Of a stretch of 40,416 nt of DNA, positions 14,677 to 24,015 are shown one piece after another. Source of the DNA: Deltaproteobacteria bacterium (lineage in GTDB: Bacteria > Myxococcota_A > UBA796 > GCA-2862545); contig REDI01000095.1 in the NCBI GenBank assembly GCA_007693595.1, forward strand, positions 1 through 40,416, given 5' to 3'. The number at the start of each line of letters is the position of its first letter. Position 1 is the stretch's first letter. The notes below the pieces were generated by a model. The model saw only the letters and a list, made by a program, of their open reading frames with translations, was not told the origin of the DNA and did not search any database. Position numbers and translations under genes: made by a program.

Positions 14677-17600
14677 ATGAAGGTCCAGCGCCGCTTCACC
14701 GCTCAACTCGACAGCCCTTACGACGGCCTTGTGTTCGAAGAGCGCACCTCGCAGATCCGCAACCCCGATGGCTCCCTGGTCTTCGAGTCCCCCGCCGTGG
14801 TCCCGACCGGCTGGAGCCAAGTCGCCACCGACATCATCGCGCAGAAGTACTTTCGCAAGGCCGGCGTCCCCGCCGCGACCAAGACCGTCCCCGAGAAGGG
14901 CATCCCCGCCTGGCTCCAGGGTCGCATCGCCGACGAGAAGGCCCTGGCTGCCCTGCCCGAGGGGGAGCGCTTCGGGGGCGAGACCGACTGCCGCCAAGTC
15001 TTCGACCGCCTGTGCGGGTGCTGGACGTACTGGGGCTACAAAGAGGGTCTCTTCGACACCGAAGACGACGCGCGCGCCTTCTTCGACGAGCTGCGCTTCA
15101 TGATGGCGCGGCAGATGGCCGCGCCCAACAGCCCGCAGTGGTTCAACACCGGACTGCACTGGGCCTATGGGATCGACGGCCCCGCCCAGGGCCACAAGTA
15201 TGTCGACCCCGCCAAGGACAAGGTCGTCGACAGCTCGAGCGCCTACGAGCGCCCGCAGCCGCACGCCTGCTTCATCCAATCCGTCGCCGACGACCTGGTC
15301 AACGAAGGCGGCATCATGGATCTCTGGCAGCGCGAGGCGCGCCTGTTCAAGTACGGATCGGGTACCGGCACGAACTTCAGTCAGATCCGCAGCGGAGGGG
15401 AGCCGCTCTCAGGCGGCGGACGTAGCTCGGGACTCATGAGCTTCCTCAAGATCGGCGACCGCGCAGCGGGCGCCATCAAGTCCGGGGGCACCACCCGGCG
15501 CGCTGCGAAGATGGTCTGCCTCGATCTCGACCATCCAGACATCGAGGAGTTCGTCAACTGGAAGGTCCGCGAGGAACAGAAGGTCGCCGCGCTGGTCACC
15601 GGCTCGATGCTCAACGAGCGGGCGGTCAACGGCATCCTCAAGGCCTGCCAGCAAGGCGAGGGTGAGCACCGCTTCGATCCTCGCCACAACGCGGATCTAG
15701 CCGAAGTCCTCCGCGAAGCCCGCCGCAATCGGGTCCCCGACAACGTCCTCTTTCGCTCGATTCAGCTCGCGCGGCAGGGGGTGACCGAGGTCGCCTTCGA
15801 CACCTACAACACCGACTGGGACAGCGAGGCCTACAGCACCGTCTCGGGGCAGAACAGCAACAACTCGGTCCGCATCCCGGACACCTTCATGGAGGCTGTG
15901 CTCCGTGACGAGTCCTGGGATCTCATCCAGCGCACCGACGGCGGAGTGAGCCGCTCGATGCCCGCCCGCGAGCTGTGGGAGCAGGTCAGCTATGCAGCTT
16001 GGGCGTGCGCCGACCCCGGTGTGCAGTTCGACACCACCATCAACGACTGGCACACCTGCCCCGAGGGCGGGCGGATCAACGCCTCAAACCCGTGCTCAGA
16101 GTACATGTTCCTCGATGACACGGCCTGCAACCTCGCCTCGCTGAACCTCATGCGGTTCTACGACACCGACAACGCCACCTTCCAGCTCGATGACTACGTC
16201 TACGCGACCCGCCTCTGGACGACGGTGCTCGAGATCAGCGTCGCCATGGCCCAGTTCCCGAGCGAGGCGATCGCCCGGCTCTCCTACGACTACCGGACTC
16301 TCGGCCTCGGCTTCGCGAACCTCGGCGCCATGCTCATGGTCATGGGCGTGCCCTACGACAGCCACCAAGGTCGCGCCATCGCCGGCGCCCTCACGGCGGT
16401 GCTGTGCGGCGAGGCCTACGCCCAGTCCGCACGACTGGCTGCCATCAACGGTCCCTTCCCGCGTTTCGCGCCCTCGCGCGATTCGATGCTGCGGGTGATC
16501 CGCAACCACCGTCGCGCGGCCTGGTCCGCCCCGAACAGCGCCTATGAGGGCCTCTCGGTCCGCCCCGTCGCCCTCGACGAGACCCACTGTCCCCCCGAGC
16601 TGCTCACCGCCGCCCGCAAAGCCTGGGACGAGGCGCTGGAGCTCGGCGAGAAGCACGGCTACCGCAACGCGCAGGTCACGGTCATCGCACCCACCGGCAC
16701 CATCGGCCTGGTCATGGACTGTGACACCACCGGAGTCGAGCCCGACTTCGCCCTGGTGAAGTTCAAGAAGCTCGCCGGCGGCGGTTACTTCAAGATCATC
16801 AACCAGTCGGTCCCGCCCGCCCTGCACAAGCTCGGCTACACCGATGCTCAGATCGAAGACATGATCCACTACGCCACCGGCAAAGGCACCCTGCGCGGCG
16901 CGCCCAGCGTCAATCACGAGCGGCTCGCGGGGCTAGGCTTTACCGAGCAGATCCTCGACAAGGTCGAGGCCCAGCTCAAGAGCGCCTTCGACATCAAGTT
17001 CGTGTTCAACAAGTGGACCCTCGGCGAAGACTTCTGCACCAAGGTCCTCGGCCTGACCCCCGAGCAGCTCACGGATCCTACCCTCGACCTACTCGCTGAG
17101 CTCGGCTTCACCCGTGCCGAGATCGAGGCCGCCAACGCCTATGCGACAGGCACCATGACTCTCGAGGGAGCGCCCGCCCTGCGCGATGAGCACCTGCCGA
17201 TCTTCGACTGCGCCAACCGCTGCGGCCGCACTGGAGAGCGCTTCATTGCCTACGAGGCTCACATCCGCATGATGGCCGCTTGCCAACCCTTCATCTCGGG
17301 CGCGATCAGCAAGACCATCAACATGCCGAACGAGGCGACCATCGAAGACGTCAAGGAAGCCTACATGCTCTCGTGGCGCCTCGGCCTGAAGGCCAACGCC
17401 CTGTACCGCGACGGCTCCAAGCTCAGCCAGCCGCTCTCTTCGGTCGCGGCCACCGACATCTTCGCCGCTCTCGACGATGTCGACGAGCCACAGCAGGCCG
17501 CCCCTGTCGCCGCGAGCGGCAAGGTGCGCGAGGTGACCGAGCGGGTCGTCGTGCGCTACCTCTCCAAGCGCCGCCGCCTGCCCGACCGCCGAAAGGGCTA

Positions 17601-18243
17601 CACCCAGAAGGCCATGGTCGGGGGCCACAAGGTCTTCCTGCGGACGGGCGAGTACGAGGACGGGGAGCTCGGCGAGATCTTCGTCGACATGCACAAGGAA
17701 GGAGCCGCCTTCCGCTCACTGATGAACTCCTTCGCCATCGCGATCAGCATCGGCCTGCAGCACGGCGTGCCGCTCGAGCGCTTCGTCGATCAGTTCGTGT
17801 TCAGCCGGTTCGAGCCCAACGGCATGGTCCAGGGCAACGACCGCATCATGATGGCGACCTCGATCATCGACTACCTCTTCCGCGAGCTGGCGATCACCTA
17901 CCTGGGCCGCGACGACCTCGCGCACGTCTCCGAAGAGGACCTCCGACATGACGCGGTGCTGCCCAACGAGGAGCCCCAGTGGGTCGAAGAGGAAGAGATC
18001 GCGCAGACCACCCACGTCTTCGGGGCGGCGATCGACGTCGATGAGGCGCCGGTGGCCGAGGCCACCCCCGCGCAGCCCACCTCGCCCAAGGCTCGTCCGA
18101 GCGCTCGCATCCAGGCGATTCTCGACGCCAAGGCGCAAGGCTACGAGGGCGAGGCCTGTGGGGAGTGTGGGGCGCTCACCTTGGTGCGCAACGGCGCCTG
18201 CATGAAGTGCATGAGCTGTGGGGCGACGAGCGGCTGCTCCTGA
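14677..18243 (+). CDS. nrdJ: adenosylcobalamin-dependent (class II) ribonucleotide reductase
   Basis: A 1188-residue class II reductase, which makes deoxyribonucleotides with a cobalamin-generated thiyl radical and needs no oxygen. The redox Cys198 (HACFIQS), the thiyl cysteine Cys473 in NPCSE and its redox partner Cys484 in CNLASLNL are present, the last two at the expected spacing of 11. NSNNSVR (about 393) and APTGTIGL form other active-site parts. Two copies of a YATG-x2-TL-x-GAP motif lie around 735 and 825. A TSCPD-like domain (about 950-1075) and a C-terminal cysteine-rich ribbon (CGECG...CMKCMSCG) follow, as in the long NrdJ subfamily. The ATG is supported by AGAGGT. A strong terminator-like hairpin follows the gene. 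Confidence 0.97.
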   Translation: MKVQRRFTAQLDSPYDGLVFEERTSQIRNPDGSLVFESPAVVPTGWSQVATDIIAQKYFRKAGVPAATKTVPEKGIPAWLQGRIADEKALAALPEGERFGGETDCRQVFDRLCGCWTYWGYKEGLFDTEDDARAFFDELRFMMARQMAAPNSPQWFNTGLHWAYGIDGPAQGHKYVDPAKDKVVDSSSAYERPQPHACFIQSVADDLVNEGGIMDLWQREARLFKYGSGTGTNFSQIRSGGEPLSGGGRSSGLMSFLKIGDRAAGAIKSGGTTRRAAKMVCLDLDHPDIEEFVNWKVREEQKVAALVTGSMLNERAVNGILKACQQGEGEHRFDPRHNADLAEVLREARRNRVPDNVLFRSIQLARQGVTEVAFDTYNTDWDSEAYSTVSGQNSNNSVRIPDTFMEAVLRDESWDLIQRTDGGVSRSMPARELWEQVSYAAWACADPGVQFDTTINDWHTCPEGGRINASNPCSEYMFLDDTACNLASLNLMRFYDTDNATFQLDDYVYATRLWTTVLEISVAMAQFPSEAIARLSYDYRTLGLGFANLGAMLMVMGVPYDSHQGRAIAGALTAVLCGEAYAQSARLAAINGPFPRFAPSRDSMLRVIRNHRRAAWSAPNSAYEGLSVRPVALDETHCPPELLTAARKAWDEALELGEKHGYRNAQVTVIAPTGTIGLVMDCDTTGVEPDFALVKFKKLAGGGYFKIINQSVPPALHKLGYTDAQIEDMIHYATGKGTLRGAPSVNHERLAGLGFTEQILDKVEAQLKSAFDIKFVFNKWTLGEDFCTKVLGLTPEQLTDPTLDLLAELGFTRAEIEAANAYATGTMTLEGAPALRDEHLPIFDCANRCGRTGERFIAYEAHIRMMAACQPFISGAISKTINMPNEATIEDVKEAYMLSWRLGLKANALYRDGSKLSQPLSSVAATDIFAALDDVDEPQQAAPVAASGKVREVTERVVVRYLSKRRRLPDRRKGYTQKAMVGGHKVFLRTGEYEDGELGEIFVDMHKEGAAFRSLMNSFAIAISIGLQHGVPLERFVDQFVFSRFEPNGMVQGNDRIMMATSIIDYLFRELAITYLGRDDLAHVSEEDLRHDAVLPNEEPQWVEEEEIAQTTHVFGAAIDVDEAPVAEATPAQPTSPKARPSARIQAILDAKAQGYEGEACGECGALTLVRNGACMKCMSCGATSGCS

Positions 18244-18251
18244 GCCCGCTT

Positions 18252-18273
18252 CCTCGGTAGCTCTCTGCCGAGG
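18252..18273 (+). terminator. hairpin just after nrdJ
   Basis: CCTCGGTAG and CTGCCGAGG pair over nine positions, with one G-U wobble, around a CTCT loop, 8 bases after the nrdJ stop. There is no U-run, so it may act as a 3' mRNA end or stability element together with the stronger hairpin 45 bases further on. Confidence 0.4.
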
Positions 18274-18317
18274 TCCGCGCGGCGGCGCGACCGTGCGCCC
18301 CCACTTCCTACCAGCGA

Positions 18318-18346
18318 GAGCCCGATACCTCCCCGGTGTCGGGCTC
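18318..18346 (+). terminator. strong terminator-like hairpin between nrdJ and the DUF1844 gene
   Basis: GAGCCCGATACC pairs with GGTGTCGGGCTC, a 12-bp stem with a single wobble pair and a 5-nt TCCCC loop, followed by CTTGTCTTG. The stem strength and the pyrimidine-rich 3' side fit intrinsic termination of the nrdJ transcript. Confidence 0.7.
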
Positions 18347-18465
18347 CTTGTCTTGAGCGCGGGGGGGTGGGCGCTTCACCCAGGCGGCCGCCCTTGTCGA
18401 TCTCACAGACGCGCTTACGCTCCCTGAGCCACGCGCTCCGCCGCCGCCTCTTCCCCGGAGATCCT

Positions 18466-18720
18466 GTGTCCAACCGCGACATCCCCATCGACTTCAACAG
18501 CTTCGTCGTCTCGCTCGCCTCCTCGGCCATGCTGTACCTTGGCGAGACCCCCCATCCCGAGAGCGGCAAGGCCGAGAAAAACCTTCCGCTCGCGCGCAAC
18601 ACCATCGAGGTTCTCGCCATGCTCCAAGACAAGACGCAGGGAAATCTCGACGAAGAAGAGGCGAACCTCCTCTCGACCCTGGTCGACGATCTACGCGGCA
18701 AGCTCGACGCCGTAGGCTAG
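18466..18720 (+). CDS. DUF1844 domain protein
   Basis: An 84-residue protein with the DUF1844 pattern: FNSFVVSLASSAMLYLGE, then a Pro-rich turn, NLPLARNTIEVLAMLQDKT, and a final helix GNLDEEEANLLSTLVDDLR. It is all-helical and cytoplasmic; the family's function is unknown to me. GTG at 18466 is chosen because GGAG lies five bases upstream and the family match begins right after it. The frame is open further upstream, but that part is Arg/Pro-rich and overlaps no conserved sequence. It sits after the nrdJ terminator, so it probably has its own promoter. Confidence 0.85.
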   Translation: MSNRDIPIDFNSFVVSLASSAMLYLGETPHPESGKAEKNLPLARNTIEVLAMLQDKTQGNLDEEEANLLSTLVDDLRGKLDAVG

Positions 18721-18735
18721 TCGACGCCCCGTCAA

Positions 18736-18760
18736 GGTGTCGACGTCAACCCGCGACACC
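18736..18760. terminator. hairpin between convergent genes
   Basis: GGTGTCG (18736-18742) pairs perfectly with CGACACC (18754-18760) around an 11-nt loop. It lies between the stop of the DUF1844 gene on the plus strand and the end of the SDR gene on the minus strand. No U-run is visible on either side; the position suggests a bidirectional terminator. Confidence 0.4.
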
Positions 18761-18796
18761 CTGCAGCGGCGCCGTCTTCGACCCGAGTTGGGCTGG

Positions 18797-19564
18797 TCAG
18801 AGGACCATACCGCCGTCGACGTCGATGCAACGCCCTGTGAAGTAGTCACACTCGACGATGAACTTGACCGCGAGGAAGATCTCTTCGGGTTGGGCGACGC
18901 GACGGAGCGGCACGGCCTTGAGCATTCCTTCGAGGACCTCCGGGCGCATCCCCTCAAGGATCGGGGTCTGGACAAAGCCAGGCGCCACAGCCCCGGTTCG
19001 GATCTTGTAGCGCGCGAGCTCCGAGGCCCAGAGCTTGGTGTCGGCGACCAGGCCGGCCTTGGCGGCGGAGTAGTTGCTCTGCCCAACATTACCGTGGCGC
19101 GCGATCGAGCTGATGTTCACCACGACCGCAGGGCCGTCGCCGTTGTCGATCACGCTGGCGGCGAACTCGCGTGTGCAGAGGAAGGGGCCAGTCAGGTCGA
19201 TGTTGATCACCTTATTCCAGGCGCTGAGCGACATCTTCTTGAGGGCGCCCGTCTCGCGGTCCTTCTTGACCAAGAGACCATCGCGGAAGATCCCCGCGTT
19301 GTTGACGAGCCCGTTGAGTCCACCCAGGGCGGCCCGCGCATCCGACATGAGCTTCTCGACCTGAGCCTCGTCGCTGACGTCGGCCACGAAGCCCGATACC
19401 TTGCCTGCGAGGTCTGCAGCTTCGGTCTCGACCGCGGCGATGCGCTCTGGATCGATGTCGCAGAAGGCGACGTCGGCGCCGAGCTGAGCGAAGTTGAGGA
19501 CGAAGGAGCGGCCCATACCGGACGCCCCGCCCGTGACGAGCACTTTGAGGTCTTGAAGCTTCAT
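18797..19564 (-). CDS. short-chain dehydrogenase/reductase (FabG-like)
   Basis: A 255-residue classical SDR. The NAD(P)-binding TGGASGMG is at 11-18, NNAG at 88-91, and the catalytic Ser153, Tyr165 and Lys169 appear in NISS and YSAAK. Acidic Asp36/Asp38 after the second strand (CDIDPE) suggest preference for NAD(H). The C-terminal FTGRCIDVDGG is typical. The substrate cannot be told from sequence; a 3-hydroxyacyl or sterol-type alcohol is possible. The ATG at 19564 has GGGAG seven bases upstream. It lies 89 bp downstream of alaS on the same strand, probably as a second gene in that transcript. Confidence 0.93.
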   Translation of the reverse strand: MKLQDLKVLVTGGASGMGRSFVLNFAQLGADVAFCDIDPERIAAVETEAADLAGKVSGFVADVSDEAQVEKLMSDARAALGGLNGLVNNAGIFRDGLLVKKDRETGALKKMSLSAWNKVINIDLTGPFLCTREFAASVIDNGDGPAVVVNISSIARHGNVGQSNYSAAKAGLVADTKLWASELARYKIRTGAVAPGFVQTPILEGMRPEVLEGMLKAVPLRRVAQPEEIFLAVKFIVECDYFTGRCIDVDGGMVL

Positions 19565-19653
19565 GGAGGTCTCCCTGATGATCGAGTAGGTCCGGCCCCG
19601 TAACGCTCAGGGACCGACCGGCAGCCCCCCAAGGCGCAGGCTCGGCGGAAGGA

Positions 19654-22302
19654 CTACGCCCCGGTGAGGTGGGCCTCGGCCCAGGCCCAAGCCGCCTGGA
19701 GTGCGGAGTCGAGGCCTTCGGGTTGGCTCCCCCCCGCCTGGGCGAGGTCCGGACGTCCACCGCCACCGCCCCCGATGTGCTTGGCGAGATCCCGCACGAG
19801 GTGGCCCGCGTGGACGCGCTTGCCCGCCAGATCCGAGGTGGTGGCGACCAGGAGGATCGCCTTGGACCCCTTCGTCGAGGCCAAGACAACTAGGCTCGTT
19901 CCGAGCTTATCCCGTAGCCTGTCCGCCTGTTCCTTGAGGTCGCCATCGTAGCGACCGACCAAGACCTGAACACCCCCGATCTCCCGAGCGTGAGACAAGA
20001 GATCGGACGCCGCAGACCGCGCGAGCTCAGCACGGGCTTGTTCAAGCTCTCTCTCGAGGCGGCGCCGCTCATCTTGCAGCTTTCGGATCGACTCGACGAC
20101 CCGATCGGCTCCCGCCTTGAGCGCTTCCGCGGCCTCGCGCAGCGCAGCCGCACGATCGCGACTGACCTGGAGCGCGCCTTGACCTGTCTGGGCCTCGAGT
20201 CGGCGCACGCCAGCCGCGACCCCGGCCTCGGAGAGGATCACGAAGCTGCCGATGTCGCCGGTGCGCAGCACGTGAGTTCCACCACACAGCTCGGTCGAGA
20301 AGCCGGGCACCCGCACCACGCGGACCTCGTCGTCGTACTTCTCGCCGAATAAGGCCATCGCCCCCTCGGCCTTGGCGCGCTCGAGGGGCATGACCTCGTC
20401 GGTGAGGGCGACGTTGCGCAGGATCTGTGCGTTGACCCGATCCTCGACGGCGACGAGCTCCTGCTCCGTCATCGGCTTGTGGTGCGAGAAGTCGAAGCGC
20501 AGGCGATCCGGGCCGACGAGCGAGCCCTTCTGCGTGACGTGATCGCCGAGCACTTCGCGCAGCGCGGCATGGAGCAAGTGGGTGCCGGTGTGGTTGCGGC
20601 GGGTCGCGTCGCGGCGGGGGCCCTCGACCATGGCCCGCAGCGCGTGACCGACGGTGACGTCACCCTGGATCAGGCGCCCGTGATGCAGGTGAAGACCGCT
20701 GGCCTTGGTGGTGTCGTCGACATGAAAGACTGCGCCGTCGACCACAAGCCGGCCCACGTCGCCGACCTGACCGCCAGACTCTGCGTAGAACGGCGTGCGA
20801 TCCATCACGATCACCCCGCTCTCTCCTGACGAGAGCGCCTGCACCTCCTCGAGCTCATGGTCACGACGGCGCGCCAGCGCCAGGACGCGCCCCTGACCCT
20901 CGACCCCGCTGCGGCTCGAGGTCGGGTAGCCATCGAAGACGGTCGCTCCCACGTCATCGGCGACCTGACGCCAGTAGCCTTCGACCGCTTCTTCGCCCGA
21001 GCCCTTCCAGGCGGCCCGACCGCGAGCGCGCTGCGCTTCGAGGGCCTGCTCGAAGCCCCCTTCATCGACCGAGATTCCCTGTTCCTCAGCGATCAGCCGC
21101 GTGAGGTCCAGCGGGAAGCCGAAGGTGTCGGAGAGGGTGAAGGCGACCTGACCCGAGAGCGCCTCACCGGGCTGGAGCTTGTCCACCTCGGCCTCGAGCA
21201 GGCGCAGCCCGCGGTCCAGCGTGGTGCGGAAGCGCTCCTCTTCGGCACGGACAACCTCTTCGATGAAGGCGACCCGCTCGCGCAGCTCGGGGTAAGCGCT
21301 GCCAAAATCTGCGACCACCCGGGCACACATCTGATGGAGGAAGGGTCTGTCGAGCCCGATCTTGACGCCGAACCGGATGGCGCGCCGCATGACCCGGCGC
21401 AGGACGTAGCCGCGCCCTTCGTTGCTCGGCATGACCCCATCGGAGACGAGAAAGGTTGTCGCTCGCGCATGGTCGGCGATCACCCGGAGCGCGACATCGA
21501 CCTCGGGCTCGTCGCCATAGGGCTTGCCCGAGAGCTCGGCGCCCTTACCGATGAGGCCCTGGAAGACATCGGCGTCGTAGTTCGAGAAGACGCCTTGCAT
21601 CACGGCCGCGAGCCGCTCGAGCCCAGCGCCGGTGTCGATGCTCGGAGAGGGGAGCGGCACCCGGCTACCGTCGGCGCGCTGCTCGAACTGCATGAAAACC
21701 AGGTTCCAGATCTCGACATAGCGGTCGTCGCCGCCAGCCGGCCCGCGGGTGTCGTTAGAGACGCCAGGGCCATGATCGTAGTGGATCTCGGAGCAGGGAC
21801 CGCAGGGGCCGGTATCGCCCATCGACCAGAAGTTCTCGTCAGCTCCCATCCGCTGGAGCCGCGCCTTGGGGAAGCCGATCTCGAGCCAGAGGTCGTAGGC
21901 CTCATCGTCTTCCTCGAAGACGGTCACCCAGAGCCGATCTGGAGAGATCCCGAGCTCCTGGGTGAGAAAGGCCCAAGAGTAGGCGATCGCCTCGCGCTTG
22001 AAGTAGTCCCCGAAGCTGAAGTTCCCGAGCATCTCGAAGAAGGTATGGTGCCGCGGGGTGCGGCCGACGTTCTCGAGATCGTTGTGCTTGCCGGAGACCC
22101 TCATGCAGCGCTGCACGGAGGTCGCCCGAGAGACCTCGCGACGCGCTGCCCCTGTGAAGGCATCCTTGAAGGGGACCATGCCCGCATTCACAAAGAACAA
22201 GGTCGGGTCATCGTGAGGCACCAAAGACGCCGAAGCGACCACCTCATGGCCATGATCTCGGAAGAAGTTTAGAAATCGACGACGGATCTCGTGGACGTTC
22301 AA
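19654..22302 (-). CDS. alaS: alanyl-tRNA synthetase
   Basis: An 882-residue class II synthetase that charges tRNA-Ala, close to the usual length. The N-terminal catalytic core begins NVHEIRRRFLNFF and includes the motif 2 region (SGKHNDLENVGRTPRHHTFFEML). The editing domain has HTGTHLLHAAL and ELCGGTHV, whose histidines and cysteine bind zinc and clear Ser-tRNA-Ala. The C-Ala region ends with a GGGGGGRPDLAQAGG segment typical of the family. The start is most likely TTG at 22302, which matches the family N-terminus and has GAGG upstream. A GTG 15 bases further upstream is the alternative. It is divergent from the DUF2007 gene. Confidence 0.97.
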   Translation of the reverse strand: MNVHEIRRRFLNFFRDHGHEVVASASLVPHDDPTLFFVNAGMVPFKDAFTGAARREVSRATSVQRCMRVSGKHNDLENVGRTPRHHTFFEMLGNFSFGDYFKREAIAYSWAFLTQELGISPDRLWVTVFEEDDEAYDLWLEIGFPKARLQRMGADENFWSMGDTGPCGPCSEIHYDHGPGVSNDTRGPAGGDDRYVEIWNLVFMQFEQRADGSRVPLPSPSIDTGAGLERLAAVMQGVFSNYDADVFQGLIGKGAELSGKPYGDEPEVDVALRVIADHARATTFLVSDGVMPSNEGRGYVLRRVMRRAIRFGVKIGLDRPFLHQMCARVVADFGSAYPELRERVAFIEEVVRAEEERFRTTLDRGLRLLEAEVDKLQPGEALSGQVAFTLSDTFGFPLDLTRLIAEEQGISVDEGGFEQALEAQRARGRAAWKGSGEEAVEGYWRQVADDVGATVFDGYPTSSRSGVEGQGRVLALARRRDHELEEVQALSSGESGVIVMDRTPFYAESGGQVGDVGRLVVDGAVFHVDDTTKASGLHLHHGRLIQGDVTVGHALRAMVEGPRRDATRRNHTGTHLLHAALREVLGDHVTQKGSLVGPDRLRFDFSHHKPMTEQELVAVEDRVNAQILRNVALTDEVMPLERAKAEGAMALFGEKYDDEVRVVRVPGFSTELCGGTHVLRTGDIGSFVILSEAGVAAGVRRLEAQTGQGALQVSRDRAAALREAAEALKAGADRVVESIRKLQDERRRLERELEQARAELARSAASDLLSHAREIGGVQVLVGRYDGDLKEQADRLRDKLGTSLVVLASTKGSKAILLVATTSDLAGKRVHAGHLVRDLAKHIGGGGGGRPDLAQAGGSQPEGLDSALQAAWAWAEAHLTGA

Positions 22303-22431
22303 AGGAGCCTCACTGCACACAGGGGAGAGCACGGGGTTACGCGTTCGGAGCCCAATCGGCAAGCCGTCACCGGGAAAGCAGAGGAGGTTACGGCGCAGCC
22401 TGCTATAAGACGCACATCACCCGGATGGCTC

Positions 22432-22812
22432 ATGGCGTTTCGTAGCCGTAAGAATGCTCCCCCCCCCAGCGACGCCTGGGTCAAGGTCTATCGAGGGACA
22501 GGCCCCACCGATGCGTACCTGATCCGGGACTGGCTCCACCGCAACGAGGTGCCCGCCCAGGTCCGCGGCGAGAACCTGATGAGTCTTCGCGGAGACATCC
22601 CGATCTGGGATGCCTGGCCCACGGTCTGGGCACCCAAGGAGCACCAGGAGCGAGCCCTGCAACTCATCGAGGCCTTCTTCGGCCCGACCTTGGTCCACCC
22701 CGCGTGGCAGTGCCCCCGCTGCGGAGAGGAGAACGCACCAAACTTCGCCTCGTGCTGGTCCTGCGGCACCGACCGCCCCTCGCGCCCCGATGGAACTCAA
22801 GGCGAAAAGTAG
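22432..22812 (+). CDS. DUF2007-like protein with C-terminal zinc ribbon
   Basis: A 126-residue protein. Residues 17-83 fit DUF2007, annotated in the family as a putative signal-transducing domain: WVKVYRGTGPTDAYLIRDWL, later VPAQVRGEN and VWAPKEHQERALQLIEAF. A zinc ribbon follows with Cys94-x2-Cys97 and Cys108-x2-Cys111 (CPRCGEEN...CWSCG). It is cytoplasmic, with unknown ligand. ATG 22432 is chosen as the start because the conserved domain follows at once; the ribosome binding site (GGA) is weak. The frame is open to 22291, which would overlap alaS. Confidence 0.85.
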   Translation: MAFRSRKNAPPPSDAWVKVYRGTGPTDAYLIRDWLHRNEVPAQVRGENLMSLRGDIPIWDAWPTVWAPKEHQERALQLIEAFFGPTLVHPAWQCPRCGEENAPNFASCWSCGTDRPSRPDGTQGEK

Positions 22813-22814
22813 CC

Positions 22815-22847
22815 GTCTGTAGCGCATACTCCTGTCGCGCTACAGAC
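22815..22847. terminator. perfect 11-bp inverted repeat between convergent DUF2007 and recA genes
   Basis: GTCTGTAGCGC (22815-22825) and GCGCTACAGAC (22837-22847) are exact reverse complements around an 11-nt loop. It starts two bases after the DUF2007 stop and ends about 50 bases from the recA stop, the position of a shared bidirectional terminator. No U-run is present. Confidence 0.65.
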
Positions 22848-22898
22848 TACGGCAGGCCGTTGGGAGTCGGCGGCGCAAGAGCCCGGCCCCGTCGTCGC

Positions 22899-23957
22899 TC
22901 AGTCGTCGGAGCTGTCGTCAGAGGACGCCACGGTGATGTTGTTGGACGCGAGGACCTCCTGTTCGATCTTGGTCATGATCTCGGGATGTTCCGCCAGCCA
23001 GTCCCGTGCGTTGTCGCGGCCCTGACCGATGCGCTCGTCGTAGACGCTATACCAAGAACCCGACTTTCGCACCGCCCCGATCTCGAGCCCGAGGTCGACG
23101 AGCTCCGCCGCCTTGCTGATGCCCTTGCCGTAGTAGATGTCGAACTCACACCGCTGAAAGGGTGGAGCTACCTTATTCTTGACGACTTTGACTCGGGTGC
23201 GGTTGCCCTGCACCTGATCGCCCTTCTTGATCTGACCGATGTTCGTGACCTCCATGCGGATCGAGGAGTAGAACTTGAGCGCGTTACCGCCGGTGGTGGT
23301 CTTGGGCGAGCCGAACATGACCCCGATCTTCTCGCGGATCTGGTTGATGAAGATCACGATGGTCTCCGACTTGTGGATGGCTCCGGTGAGCTTGCGGAGC
23401 GCTTGGCTCATCAGTCGGGCTTGCAGACCCGGAAGGCTATCACCCATCTCGCCCTCGAGCTCCGCCTTGGGCACGAGCGCCGCGACAGAGTCAATGACGA
23501 CCACCGAGACCGCCCCAGAGCGCACCAGCGTCTCGGCGATCTCGAGCGCCTGCTCCCCGAAGTCAGGCTGGGAGATCAGGAGGTTGTTGACGTCGACCCC
23601 GAGCGCCCGCGCGTAGTTGGGATCGAGCGCGTGCTCCGCGTCGATGAAAGCACAGGCGCCGCCCAGTTTCTGGGCCTCGGCGAGGATGTGGAGAGACAGG
23701 GTGGTCTTGCCCGAGGACTCCTTGCCGAAGATCTCGATGACCCGGCCCCGCGGGACGCCTCCGACCCCCAGCGCGAGATCAAGGTTGATGGATCCCGATG
23801 GAATCACCTCGACCTTCGGGACGTCGGCGTCGCCGAACTTCATGATCGAGCCCTTGCCGAACATGCGCTCGATCGACGCGACAGCGGCGTCGATGGCACG
23901 ATCTCGATCATCGGCGTGGACGGGGGGATTGTTCGTGGGGGTCTGGCGGCGAGCCAT
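22899..23957 (-). CDS. recA: recombinase RecA
   Basis: A 352-residue RecA, the ATP-dependent strand-exchange protein and SOS co-protease. Walker [10 protein letters not shown] is at 79-86 with a preceding Gly78. The Glu of the [14 protein letters not shown] region, [22 protein letters not shown] (Walker B and L1) and [22 protein letters not shown] (L2) are intact. The C-terminus ends in the usual acidic tail (SSDDSSDD). The ATG at 23957 is selected because GGAG lies six bases upstream; an ATG 21 bases earlier has no such site. It follows cinA by 58 bp, the widespread cinA-recA arrangement, and should share the LexA-like control upstream of cinA. Confidence 0.98.
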   Translation of the reverse strand: MARRQTPTNNPPVHADDRDRAIDAAVASIERMFGKGSIMKFGDADVPKVEVIPSGSINLDLALGVGGVPRGRVIEIFGKESSGKTTLSLHILAEAQKLGGACAFIDAEHALDPNYARALGVDVNNLLISQPDFGEQALEIAETLVRSGAVSVVVIDSVAALVPKAELEGEMGDSLPGLQARLMSQALRKLTGAIHKSETIVIFINQIREKIGVMFGSPKTTTGGNALKFYSSIRMEVTNIGQIKKGDQVQGNRTRVKVVKNKVAPPFQRCEFDIYYGKGISKAAELVDLGLEIGAVRKSGSWYSVYDERIGQGRDNARDWLAEHPEIMTKIEQEVLASNNITVASSDDSSDD

Positions 23958-23999
23958 GGGCTGCTCCTGGTTCAACATGTCAGTGCCGGGGATGGACGG

Positions 24000-24012
24000 A
24001 CGCATGATGCGT
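24000..24012. repeat. 13-bp perfect palindrome between cinA and recA
   Basis: ACGCAT-G-ATGCGT lies three bases beyond the cinA stop and 43 bases upstream of the recA start. It could be a small hairpin or a protein-binding site. It does not resemble the LexA-type sequence found upstream of cinA. Confidence 0.45.
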
Positions 24013-24015
24013 GCG

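Noticed and set aside
20857-22272. 471-residue open frame antisense to alaS
   Set aside because: It is a shadow of alaS in a high-GC genome; the translation is low in structure and the sense strand encodes a full synthetase.
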